The position numbers and the translations under genes were made by a program. The notes beneath the pieces are model-generated. The model was given only the letters and a program-made list of their open reading frames with translations, was not told where the DNA came from and made no database searches. From assembly GCF_028994775.1 (NCBI RefSeq), contig NZ_JAJQMN010000013.1, positions 1-64,000 on the forward strand: 64,000 nt of DNA, in the 5' to 3' direction. Of this stretch, positions 45,450-53,101 are shown piece after piece; positions within the stretch are counted from its first letter, which is position 1; every line of letters starts with the position of its first letter. The stretch is from Promicromonospora iranensis. GTDB taxonomy: Bacteria > Actinomycetota > Actinomycetes > Actinomycetales > Cellulomonadaceae.

Positions 45450-46370
45450 TCAGTCCGAGCCTTCCGGCGTGGCCCGGGCCTCCAGGCCCCGCCGGAAGGG
45501 GGCGACCTTGTCCGGGTTGAGCTGCCAGTTGAGCTCGTGCAGGCCGTCGCCCGAGGCGACGACGGTCAGGACGCCGATCAGCTCGCCGTCCCGCTCCATC
45601 GCCATCCCCTCCTCGCCGTTGACGACGATCGGCCGCGTGGTGATACCGGCCCAGAAGATGTCGGCGAACGAGGACAGGACCCGCGCCACCTTGTGGCGAC
45701 CCATGACCGCGACGCGCGCGACATGCTTCGCGGTCCCGTTGCTGTCGGCCCGGCTGACGACGTTCTCCGCGAGCAGCTGCTCCAGCCGCTCGACGTCGCC
45801 CACGCGGGCGGCGGCGAGGAACGCGTCCAGGAGCGCGCGACGCTCCGGGCCGCTCACCGTGTTCCGCGGCTCCGCGACGAGGTGCTTGCGCGCCCGGCTC
45901 ACGAGCTGGCGCGTGGCGGTGGGTGATACCCCGACGATCCGCGCGATGTCCGGGTACGCGTAGTCGAACGCCTCGCGCAGTACATACGCGGCCCGCTCGG
46001 TCGGCGTCAGGCGCTCGAGCAGCATCAGCAGGGCCACGTCCAGCGCCTCCGCCCGCTCGGCGCCGAGCGTCGGGTCGGCGCTGGTGTCGACCGGCTCGGG
46101 CAGCCAGGGCCCGACATACGTCTCCCGGCGCGACCGCGCGCTCTGCAGCACGTTGATCGCCAGCCGGGTCGCCGTCGTGGTCAGGAAGGCCTGCGGGTTC
46201 ACGACCACCGACCGGTCCGTGGTCTGCCACCGCACCCACGTCTCCTGCACCACGTCCTCGGCCTCGGCGGTCGAGCCAAGCATCCGGTACGCGATGCCGA
46301 ACAGCCGCCGTCGTGCGGTGTCGAACACCGCTGCCGCGTCGTCCAGCGTGCTGTCCACGTCGCCTGTCAT
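45450..46370 (-). CDS. SigJ-like ECF41 RNA polymerase sigma factor with SnoaL-like tail
   Basis: 306 aa from ATG 46370 (GGGAG upstream); the longer frame to 46460 overlaps the methyltransferase start and is rejected. Sigma region 2 (ARRRLFGIAYRMLGSTAEAE) and region 4 (LTPTERAAYVLREAFDY.. in outline) are followed by a SnoaL-like domain (about 200-300; LNWQLNPDKV near the end). In ECF41 factors this fused tail replaces an anti-sigma factor and modulates activity. Convergent with its likely SDR target gene. Confidence 0.9.
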   Translation of the reverse strand: MTGDVDSTLDDAAAVFDTARRRLFGIAYRMLGSTAEAEDVVQETWVRWQTTDRSVVVNPQAFLTTTATRLAINVLQSARSRRETYVGPWLPEPVDTSADPTLGAERAEALDVALLMLLERLTPTERAAYVLREAFDYAYPDIARIVGVSPTATRQLVSRARKHLVAEPRNTVSGPERRALLDAFLAAARVGDVERLEQLLAENVVSRADSNGTAKHVARVAVMGRHKVARVLSSFADIFWAGITTRPIVVNGEEGMAMERDGELIGVLTVVASGDGLHELNWQLNPDKVAPFRRGLEARATPEGSD

Positions 46371-46452
46371 CGTGCTCTCCCTCGGGTGCCGCATCGACCG
46401 TACGCGACGAAATGTTCTTTGGTCCGGTCCTGCGGCGGGTGAACATGGTGTC

Positions 46453-47202
46453 ATGACCACACCCGACCCGATCTTCGTGGACCCCCGTCTCGCGCGGCTC
46501 TACGACGCCTTCGACGACGATCGCGGCGACCTCGACCTGTACGTCGGGATCGCCGAGCGGTTCGGCGCACTCAACGTGCTCGACGTCGGCTGCGGGACGG
46601 GGGTGCTCGCCCTCCTGCTGGCCGGGCACGGCCTGCACGTCACCGGCGTGGACCCGGCCCAGGCCTCGCTCGAGGTCGCCCGGGCCAAGCCCGGCGCGGA
46701 AGCCGTCACCTGGATCGAGGGCGGAGCCGAAGCGGTCGCCGACCGGGGTCTCGACGCGGACCTGGCGACGATGACCGGCAACGTCGCCCAGGTCTTCCGC
46801 ACCGACGCGGAGTGGGCGCAGGCGCTCGCAGCGGTGCACGACGCCCTGCGGGCCGGCGGGCGCTTCGTGTTCGAGACCCGGGTGCCGGCGCGGCAGGCCT
46901 GGCTCGGCTGGACCCGTGAGCATCGGTCGGCGCATCGTGAGATCGCCGGCGTCGGACCGGTCGAGATGTGGACCGACCTCCTGGAGGTCGCGCTCCCGTT
47001 CGTCACCTTCCAGCAGTCCTATCGCTTCCCGCCCGGCGTGCTGCCCGACGGCGACGTGGTCACCTCGGTCTCGACCCTGCGGTTCCGCGAGCGGGACGAG
47101 ATCGAGGCGTCACTGAGCGCCGCCGGGTTCGAGGTCGACGAGGTGCTGGACGCGCCGGACCGGCCGGGCCTGGAGTGGGTGTTCGTGGCTCGCCGGCGCT
47201 GA
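46453..47202 (+). CDS. Class I SAM-dependent methyltransferase
   Basis: 249 aa from ATG 46453. The SAM-binding motif I NVLDVGCGTGVLALLLA (about 41-57) and acidic loop GVDPAQASLEVAR are clear; the C-terminal half has the beta topology of small-molecule methyltransferases. Substrate unknown. It ends 6 bp from the convergent epoxide hydrolase. A decayed copy of its last ~25 codons lies between the two epoxide hydrolase genes. Confidence 0.9.
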   Translation: MTTPDPIFVDPRLARLYDAFDDDRGDLDLYVGIAERFGALNVLDVGCGTGVLALLLAGHGLHVTGVDPAQASLEVARAKPGAEAVTWIEGGAEAVADRGLDADLATMTGNVAQVFRTDAEWAQALAAVHDALRAGGRFVFETRVPARQAWLGWTREHRSAHREIAGVGPVEMWTDLLEVALPFVTFQQSYRFPPGVLPDGDVVTSVSTLRFRERDEIEASLSAAGFEVDEVLDAPDRPGLEWVFVARRR

Positions 47203-47208
47203 CCTCGG

Positions 47209-48351
47209 TCAGCCCAGGCTGCGGAAGAACGACCGGATGTCGTCGGCCAGCAGCCTCGGCTCCTCCATCGCGGGGAAGTGGCCGCCCTCGGTGAACTCGC
47301 TCCAGTGGCCGATGGCCTTCCACGGGTCCATGGCCCGGCGCATGAGCGGGTGGGTGTCGAACACCGCCCATGCGGCGGGCACGCCCGGGGATCCGGCCCA
47401 GTCGAGTCCCGCATGCTCGGCCTCGTAGTAGAACTGCGCGCTCGACGCACCGCTGCGGGTGAACCAGTACAGGCTCACGTTGGTGAGCAGCTGGTCGCGG
47501 TCGACCGCTTCCTCGGGCGTCGCGTGCGCACCGTTGGTCCACGTCTGGAACTTCTCGGCGATCCAGGCGAGCTGACCTACCGGCGAGTCGGTGAGCGCGG
47601 CACCGATCGTGTCGGGACGGTGGTTCTGCATCTCGAAGTAGCCGCGCTCGGCGACGTCCTCGGTGCGGATCGCCTCGATCTGGGCGATCTCGTCCTCGGT
47701 CAGCCCGTCGGGGTAGGGGAACTTGTCGCCGACCATCCCGAGCATGCGGCCGTCGCTGGCGGCGTGGGTACCGATGACGCGCTCCGGGTACAGCGCGCCG
47801 AGCCGGCCGGCGGTACCCGCGCCGATGTCGCTGCCGTGCGTGGCGAACCGCTCGTAGCCGAGGCGCGTCATGATCTCGGCATACGCCTCGGTGGTCCGCG
47901 CCACCTCCCAACCGGTCCCTGACAGCGGGGTCGAGAACCCGAAGCCGGGCAGCGACGGGATGACGAGGTGGAACTCCTCGGTCAGGAGGGGGACGAGGCG
48001 CTGGTACTCGACGAAAGAGCCCGGCCAGCCGTGGTTCAGGATGAGCGGGACAGCTTCGGGATCGGCCGAGCGCACGTGCACGACATGGAACGTCTGGCCG
48101 TCGACCACGGTGGTGAACTGCTCGTGCTCGTTGAGCTTCGCTTCCTGGGCGCGCCAGTCGAACCCGTCGCGCCAGTACTCGGCGAGCTCGGTCAGATAGG
48201 CCTGCGGGATGCCGCGGCTGAAGTCCGTCCGGTCGTCCCGGCCGGGCACCGGGAGCGGCCGCCGGGTGCGGGTGAGCCGGTCGTGCAGGTCGTCGACGTC
48301 AGCCTGCGGGATGTTGATACGGAACGGCGTGAGTGCGTTGTCCTCGGTCAT
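47209..48351 (-). CDS. Epoxide hydrolase family protein (copy 1)
   Basis: 380 aa from ATG 48351. An N-terminal EHN-type lead (FRINIPQADVDDLHDRL), then an alpha/beta-hydrolase fold: oxyanion motif HGWP (107-110), nucleophile Asp175 in HGSDIGAG, and base His358 in GGHFPAMEEP. It should open epoxides to diols; similar actinobacterial proteins resemble juvenile-hormone-type epoxide hydrolases and natural substrates are usually unknown. It is a tandem duplicate of the next epoxide hydrolase, and the duplicated unit included the tail of the neighbouring methyltransferase gene. Confidence 0.92.
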   Translation of the reverse strand: MTEDNALTPFRINIPQADVDDLHDRLTRTRRPLPVPGRDDRTDFSRGIPQAYLTELAEYWRDGFDWRAQEAKLNEHEQFTTVVDGQTFHVVHVRSADPEAVPLILNHGWPGSFVEYQRLVPLLTEEFHLVIPSLPGFGFSTPLSGTGWEVARTTEAYAEIMTRLGYERFATHGSDIGAGTAGRLGALYPERVIGTHAASDGRMLGMVGDKFPYPDGLTEDEIAQIEAIRTEDVAERGYFEMQNHRPDTIGAALTDSPVGQLAWIAEKFQTWTNGAHATPEEAVDRDQLLTNVSLYWFTRSGASSAQFYYEAEHAGLDWAGSPGVPAAWAVFDTHPLMRRAMDPWKAIGHWSEFTEGGHFPAMEEPRLLADDIRSFFRSLG

Positions 48352-48403
48352 GACACCCAGCGTGCCAGGTGAGGCGGACAGGTTCTGTCCTCTACTCGGA
48401 CTC

Positions 48404-48485
48404 GTTCGACATCGGCGAATGCTGGATGCGCCGGACCAGCCGGGACCCGAGCAGGTCTTCGTGGCCCGGCCGGTCTGGCGCAGGG
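48404..48485 (+). pseudogene. Remnant of methyltransferase 3' end
   Basis: The stretch aligns with the last ~80 bp of the methyltransferase gene at 47126-47202: the codons for LDAPDxPGxExVFVAR are kept, but one base is missing before them and the stop is lost. It sits in the same place and orientation relative to epoxide hydrolase copy 2 as the intact gene does to copy 1, so it marks a duplication junction. Confidence 0.75.
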
Positions 48486-49622
48486 TCAGGAGATACCGCG
48501 GAAGAAGGTGCGGAGGTCGTCCGCGAGCAATTTCGGCTCCTGCATCGCGGGGAAGTGGCCGCCCTCGGTGAACTCGCTCCAGTGGCCGATCGCCTTCCAC
48601 GGGTCCATCGCCCGGCGCATGAGCGGATGGGTGTCGAACACGGCCCATCCGGAGGGCACCCCCGGGGCCATGGACATGCCGGCTCCGGAGTGCTCGGACT
48701 CGTAGTAGAACTGCCCGAGCGACGCGCCGCTGCGGGTGAACCAGTACAGGCTGACGTTCGTGAGGAGCTGGTCGCGGTCGACGTCCGGCGTCCCGTAGCC
48801 GTCACTGGTCCTGGTCTTGAACTTCTCGGCGATCCACGCGAGCTGGCCGACCGGCGAGTCGGTGAGTGCCGCGCCGATCGTGTCGGGCCGGTGGTTGTGC
48901 ATCCCGAGATACCCGCGCTCGGCCACGCGCTCGGTGCGCAGTGCCTCGATCTGAGCGGTCTCGTCGTCGGACAGGCCGTCGGGGTAGGGGAACTTGTCCC
49001 CGATCAACCCGAGCCACCAGCGGTCGCTGCCCAGGTGCGTGCCGATGACGCGCTCGGGATAGACCGCCGCGAGGCGCCCGGTGGTGCCCGCGCCGATGTC
49101 GGTGCCGTGGGCCGCGAACCTCTCGTAGCCGAGGCGCGTCATGATCTCGGCGTAGGCGTCCGCCGTCCGTGCCAGGTCCCAGCCCGTCCCGGACAGCGGG
49201 TTCGAGAACCCGAGGCCGGGCAGCGACGGGATGACCACGTGGAACTCGTCGGTCAGCAGCGGGACGAGGCGCTGGTACTCGACGAACGAGCCCGGCCAGC
49301 CGTTGCTCAGGATCAGCGGGGTGGCCTCCGGGTTCGCCGATCGCGCGTGGACGACGTGGAACGTCTGGCCGTCGACGACCGTCGTGAGCTGTTCGTGCTC
49401 GTTGAGCCTCGCCTCCTGGGCACGCCAGTCGAACCTGTCGTGCCAGTACTCGGCCAGCTCCTTCAGGTAGCCCAGGGGGATACCGCGGCTGAAGTCGGTG
49501 GGCTCGTCCCGACCCGGCACGAGGTTTGGCCAGCGCGTGTGCGCCAGCCGGTCACGCAGGTCGTCGACGTCGGCCTGGGGGATGTCGATGCGGAACGGTG
49601 TGGGGGTGTTGTTCTCGGTCAT
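48486..49622 (-). CDS. Epoxide hydrolase family protein (copy 2) with altered oxyanion motif
   Basis: 378 aa from ATG 49622; collinear with copy 1 and clearly a tandem duplicate (long identical blocks such as NHRPDTIGAALTDSPVGQLA). Nucleophile Asp175 (HGTDIGAG) and the C-terminal His (GGHFPAMQEP) are kept, but the usual HGWP motif reads NGWP (Asn107). This could change activity or specificity. The upstream sequence shares a CAGGTT-centred segment with that of copy 1. The WYL regulator gene starts 52 bp away in the opposite direction and may control this copy. Confidence 0.9.
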   Translation of the reverse strand: MTENNTPTPFRIDIPQADVDDLRDRLAHTRWPNLVPGRDEPTDFSRGIPLGYLKELAEYWHDRFDWRAQEARLNEHEQLTTVVDGQTFHVVHARSANPEATPLILSNGWPGSFVEYQRLVPLLTDEFHVVIPSLPGLGFSNPLSGTGWDLARTADAYAEIMTRLGYERFAAHGTDIGAGTTGRLAAVYPERVIGTHLGSDRWWLGLIGDKFPYPDGLSDDETAQIEALRTERVAERGYLGMHNHRPDTIGAALTDSPVGQLAWIAEKFKTRTSDGYGTPDVDRDQLLTNVSLYWFTRSGASLGQFYYESEHSGAGMSMAPGVPSGWAVFDTHPLMRRAMDPWKAIGHWSEFTEGGHFPAMQEPKLLADDLRTFFRGIS

Positions 49623-49673
49623 GACGTCCACGTTCCCGCCTAATGCGGCAGGTTAGCTTCCGCGATTGCTGGA

Positions 49674-50663
49674 ATGATCGAGAACATGTTGGAGACCTCG
49701 GCCCGCCTGCTCGAACTGCTGTCCCTGCTCCAGCTCAAGCGCGACTGGACGAGCTCCGAGCTCGCCGGCCGGCTCGAGGTGAGCACGCGGACCGTTCGCG
49801 CCGACATCGGCAAGCTGCGGTCGCTCGGCTACCCGGTGGACGCACGCCCCGGTGTGGCGGGCGGGTACCGGCTGGTCGCCGGGACGGCGATGCCCCCGCT
49901 GCTGCTCGACGACGACGAGGCGGTCGCCGTCGCGGTCGGGCTGGGTTCGGTCGCGACCCGGGGACTCGGCGTCGAGGAGACCTCGCTCACGGCGCTCGCG
50001 AAGCTGGAGCAGGTGCTGCCCTCACGCCTGCGGCGGCGCGTCGAGACGGTGCGGGAGGCGACCAGCGCCGTTTCCGGGGCCGAACCACCGCTCGATCTCT
50101 CGGTGCTCGGCACCGTGGCCGCCGCGATCCGTGGCCACGAACGGCTCCGGTTCGGCTACACGAAGCCCGGGGGCAGTGAAGCTCCGCGCCACACCGAGCC
50201 GCAACGGCTGGTGAGCTGGGGGCCGCTCTGGTACCTGCTCGCATGGGATCTCGATCGTGACGACTGGCGGGTCTTCCGTGTCGACCGCATGGCGCCGCAC
50301 GCACCGACGGGTGCGCGGTTCCGGCCGCGCGTGATTCCGGAGGACAAGGTCGTCGGGTACGTCGTCGGGCGCGTCAGCAAAGGGGCCTCGATGTACCGCG
50401 CACGGGTGCTCGTGCACGCTCCCGCCGTCGAGGTTGCCGCGAGGTTCGCGGTCCCGGTCGATATCGAGGTGGTCGACGAGTTCACGTGCCGTGTCGAGCT
50501 GGGTGCGGACGACCCGGACCGGATCGCGCTGTGGATGGCGCAGCTGGAGGTGGACATCGAGGTGATCGAGGGCGACGAGGTCGCGGCGGCCTTCCATCGC
50601 CTCGCGACGAGGTTCCGCCGCGCGGCGGGTGGCGTGTCCAGTGCTACGAGGCCGTCGCGGTGA
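49674..50663 (+). CDS. HTH and WYL-domain transcriptional regulator
   Basis: 329 aa from ATG 49674; ATG 49686 is also possible. N-terminal DeoR-like winged helix (about 5-60; LKRDWTSSELAGRLEVSTRT), then a WYL domain (about 140-220; GPLWYLLAWDLDRDDWRVF) and a WCX-type C-terminal extension. WYL regulators sense small ligands or nucleic acid. It is divergent from epoxide hydrolase copy 2, its most likely target. Its last 20 bp overlap the 3' end of the convergent xseA. Confidence 0.9.
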   Translation: MIENMLETSARLLELLSLLQLKRDWTSSELAGRLEVSTRTVRADIGKLRSLGYPVDARPGVAGGYRLVAGTAMPPLLLDDDEAVAVAVGLGSVATRGLGVEETSLTALAKLEQVLPSRLRRRVETVREATSAVSGAEPPLDLSVLGTVAAAIRGHERLRFGYTKPGGSEAPRHTEPQRLVSWGPLWYLLAWDLDRDDWRVFRVDRMAPHAPTGARFRPRVIPEDKVVGYVVGRVSKGASMYRARVLVHAPAVEVAARFAVPVDIEVVDEFTCRVELGADDPDRIALWMAQLEVDIEVIEGDEVAAAFHRLATRFRRAAGGVSSATRPSR

Positions 50664-51906
50664 CCTCGGCATCCAGAGCGCCCTCCGCGAGGCGGACGTG
50701 CACGCCCGCGCCGACCGTGACGTCGTCGGGCCGCCGCACCACGTGGCCGTCCGCACGCTGCACGACGGCATAGCCGCGTTCCAGCGTCGAGGCCGGGGAC
50801 AACGCCCGGACCTGGGCGCCGAGCCGCCCGATCTCGCCGCTCGCGCGCAGCAGCAGCGTGTTCAGGGCGTGGCGACTGTGCCGGAGCGACTGGATGATGT
50901 CGCGCTCGCGCGACTCGAGCATCGTGTGCGGCACGGCGAGGACCGGCCGCGAGCGGACGCCGTCGAGCCCGTGCTGCTCACGATCGATCATGGCCGCGAC
51001 AGCGCCGCGCATCCGGTTGCGCGCCTGGGTGAGGCGGTGCCGCTCCTCGGAGACGTCGGGGACGATCCGCTTGGCGGCGTCGGTGGGCGTGGACGCCCGG
51101 TAGTCGGCGACGAGGTCGAGCAGTGGCGCGTCGGTCTCATGGCCGATGGCGCTGACCAGGGGAGTGCGGGCCTGTGCGACGGCACGGACCAGCGACTCGT
51201 TGCTGAACGGCAGCAGGTCCTCGACCGAGCCGCCGCCGCGTGCGACGACGATGACGTCGACGTTCGGGTCCTGGTCCAGCTCGGCGATCGCCTGCGACAC
51301 CTCACGCACCGCGTTGACGCCCTGGACCGCCACCTCGCGGATCTCGAACCGCACCTGGGGCCAGCGAGCGCGGGCGTTCACCACGACGTCATGCTCCGCC
51401 TTGGACTCGCGCCCGCACACGAGCCCCACGACGGCGGGCAGGAAGGGGAGCTTGCGCTTGCGTGAGATGTCGAACAGGCCCTCCGCCGCGAGCACCTTCT
51501 TGAGCGCTTCGATCCGGGCAAGCAGCTCGCCGACGCCGACGGCCTTGATCTCGTTGGCCTGCATCTGCAGCGTGCCGCGCTTGGTCCAGAACACCGGCTT
51601 GGCGTGGATGACTACATGGTCACCCTCGCCCGGCGGCTGCGGCAGCATGCCCAGTACCCGGGAGAAGATCGTCACAGGCAGGGAGGCATCGGCGTCGGTG
51701 TCACGGAGTGTGAGCCATTGCATCCCGGAACCCGGGCGCTGGTTGAACTGCACCACCTGCCCCTCCACCCAGACCGGTGGCATCTTGTCGATGTACCCCT
51801 TGATCTTCTCCGAGAGCACGCGCACCGGCCAGGGGTTGGTGGCCGTGGTGTCGAGCGCTTTGCGGGGGAGCTCCGTGGGGAGGGGCCGCTGGGTTGGTTC
51901 CGTCAC
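50644..51906 (-). CDS. xseA: Exodeoxyribonuclease VII large subunit
   Basis: 420 aa from GTG 51906; longer in-frame sequence runs antisense through ispH. OB-fold N-terminus (VWVEGQVVQFNQRPGSG), catalytic core with VVARGGGSVEDLLPFSNE and SAIGHETDAPLLDLVADYRASTPT in outline, C-terminal coiled coil, and the closing ERGYAVV motif. It works with XseB in single-strand DNA degradation. It is divergent from ispH, which is the usual actinobacterial arrangement, but xseB has been separated from it. Confidence 0.95.
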   Translation of the reverse strand: MTEPTQRPLPTELPRKALDTTATNPWPVRVLSEKIKGYIDKMPPVWVEGQVVQFNQRPGSGMQWLTLRDTDADASLPVTIFSRVLGMLPQPPGEGDHVVIHAKPVFWTKRGTLQMQANEIKAVGVGELLARIEALKKVLAAEGLFDISRKRKLPFLPAVVGLVCGRESKAEHDVVVNARARWPQVRFEIREVAVQGVNAVREVSQAIAELDQDPNVDVIVVARGGGSVEDLLPFSNESLVRAVAQARTPLVSAIGHETDAPLLDLVADYRASTPTDAAKRIVPDVSEERHRLTQARNRMRGAVAAMIDREQHGLDGVRSRPVLAVPHTMLESRERDIIQSLRHSRHALNTLLLRASGEIGRLGAQVRALSPASTLERGYAVVQRADGHVVRRPDDVTVGAGVHVRLAEGALDAEVTATAS

Positions 51907-51957
51907 GTGTCCAACCCTGCCACCCACCACCGACACAAGCCCTCCGCACGCCGCCCC

Positions 51958-51972
51958 TAGACTGCAGGTGTG
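51958..51972 (+). promoter_or_regulatory. Leaderless promoter of ispH
   Basis: TAGACT (51958-51963) lies 6 nt before GTG 51970. There is no Shine-Dalgarno sequence. Confidence 0.5.
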
Positions 51973-53007
51973 AGCGTCACGAGCCCTGAGCGTCCTGCTG
52001 AGACCAAGACCAAGCGCGTCCTGCTGGCCGCGCCCCGCGGTTATTGTGCGGGCGTCGACCGCGCGGTCGTCGCCGTCGAGAAGGCACTGGAGACGTACGG
52101 CGCGCCGGTGTACGTCCGCAAGGAGATCGTGCACAACAAGCACGTGGTGGAGACGCTGCGGGAACGCGGCGCGATCTTCGTCAACGAGACCGACGAGGTG
52201 CCCGAGGGCAGCCGGCTCGTGTTCTCGGCGCACGGTGTCTCGCCCGCCGTCCGCGCTTCGGCCGTGGCGCGGAGCCTCGACACGATCGACGCGACCTGCC
52301 CTCTCGTCACCAAGGTGCACAAGGAAGCGGTGCGGTTCGCCAAGGACGACTACGACATCCTGCTGATCGGGCACACCGGTCACGAGGAGGTCGAGGGCAC
52401 CGCCGGCGAGGCGCCGGACCACGTGCAGATCGTGAACTCGCCGGACGAGGTCGACAAGGTAGTGGTCCGCGACCCCGACAAGGTCGTGTGGATCTCGCAG
52501 ACGACGCTGTCCGTGGACGAGACCATGGAGACCGTGCGCCGCCTGCGCGAGAAGTTCCCGTCGCTGCAGGACCCGCCCAGCGACGACATCTGCTACGCCA
52601 CGCAGAACCGTCAGGTCGCGGTGAAGAAGCTCGCGCCGGAGTGCGACCTCGTCATCGTCGTGGGCTCGGCGAACTCGTCCAACTCGGTGCGGCTCGTCGA
52701 GGTGGCGCTCCAGGCAGGGGCCAAGGCCTCGTACCGTGTGGACCGCAAGACCGAGATCAAGGATGAGTGGCTCGAGGGTGTCACCACCGTCGGCGTGACC
52801 TCTGGTGCCTCGGTGCCGGAGATCCTGGTCGAGGACGTTCTTGCTCACCTCGCCGACCACGGCTTCGGCACCGTTGACGAGGTCCGGACCGCAACGGAGG
52901 ACCTCATGTTCTCCCTGCCGCGCGAGCTGCGCGCCGGGCTCAAGGCCGCCGGCGAGGAGCCCAAGCGTCCGCGCCGCGAGGAGCGCAAGGAGCTCCCGCA
53001 GGCCTGA
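51970..53007 (+). CDS. ispH: 4-hydroxy-3-methylbut-2-enyl diphosphate reductase
   Basis: 345 aa. The three cysteines that hold the iron-sulfur cluster are at 26 (PRGYCAGVD), 110 (DATCPLV) and 208 ([10 protein letters not shown]); the catalytic TQTTL-type loop ([10 protein letters not shown]) and SSNSVRL are present. It catalyses the last step of the MEP isoprenoid pathway, giving IPP and DMAPP. The C-terminal ~30 residues are a charged extension. A 70-bp perfect palindrome follows 12 bp after the stop. Confidence 0.97.
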   Translation: MSVTSPERPAETKTKRVLLAAPRGYCAGVDRAVVAVEKALETYGAPVYVRKEIVHNKHVVETLRERGAIFVNETDEVPEGSRLVFSAHGVSPAVRASAVARSLDTIDATCPLVTKVHKEAVRFAKDDYDILLIGHTGHEEVEGTAGEAPDHVQIVNSPDEVDKVVVRDPDKVVWISQTTLSVDETMETVRRLREKFPSLQDPPSDDICYATQNRQVAVKKLAPECDLVIVVGSANSSNSVRLVEVALQAGAKASYRVDRKTEIKDEWLEGVTTVGVTSGASVPEILVEDVLAHLADHGFGTVDEVRTATEDLMFSLPRELRAGLKAAGEEPKRPRREERKELPQA

Positions 53008-53019
53008 GATCCAGCAGGC

Positions 53020-53089
53020 GCGTGGTCGGTAGTACGTCAGGAGGTCGGCAGCTCGAGCTGCCGACCTCCTGACGTACTACCGACCACGC
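53020..53089. terminator. 70-bp perfect palindrome between ispH and rmuC
   Basis: Arms 53020-53054 and 53055-53089 are perfectly complementary over 35 bp with no loop. It lies 12 bp after the ispH stop and 12 bp before the rmuC stop on the other strand. A bidirectional terminator is likely, though the length and perfection are far beyond what termination needs. Confidence 0.75.
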
Positions 53090-53101
53090 AAGGCGCGCTG
53101 C

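Noticed and set aside
47209-48648. 99-residue N-terminal extension of epoxide hydrolase copy 1
   Set aside because: The extension overlaps the methyltransferase remnant and the 3' part of copy 2 in another frame. The family start is at ATG 48351.
33741-53089. Palindromes and tandem repeats as a CRISPR array
   Set aside because: The repeats are isolated palindromes or contiguous tandem units without regular unique spacers, and no cas genes are present.
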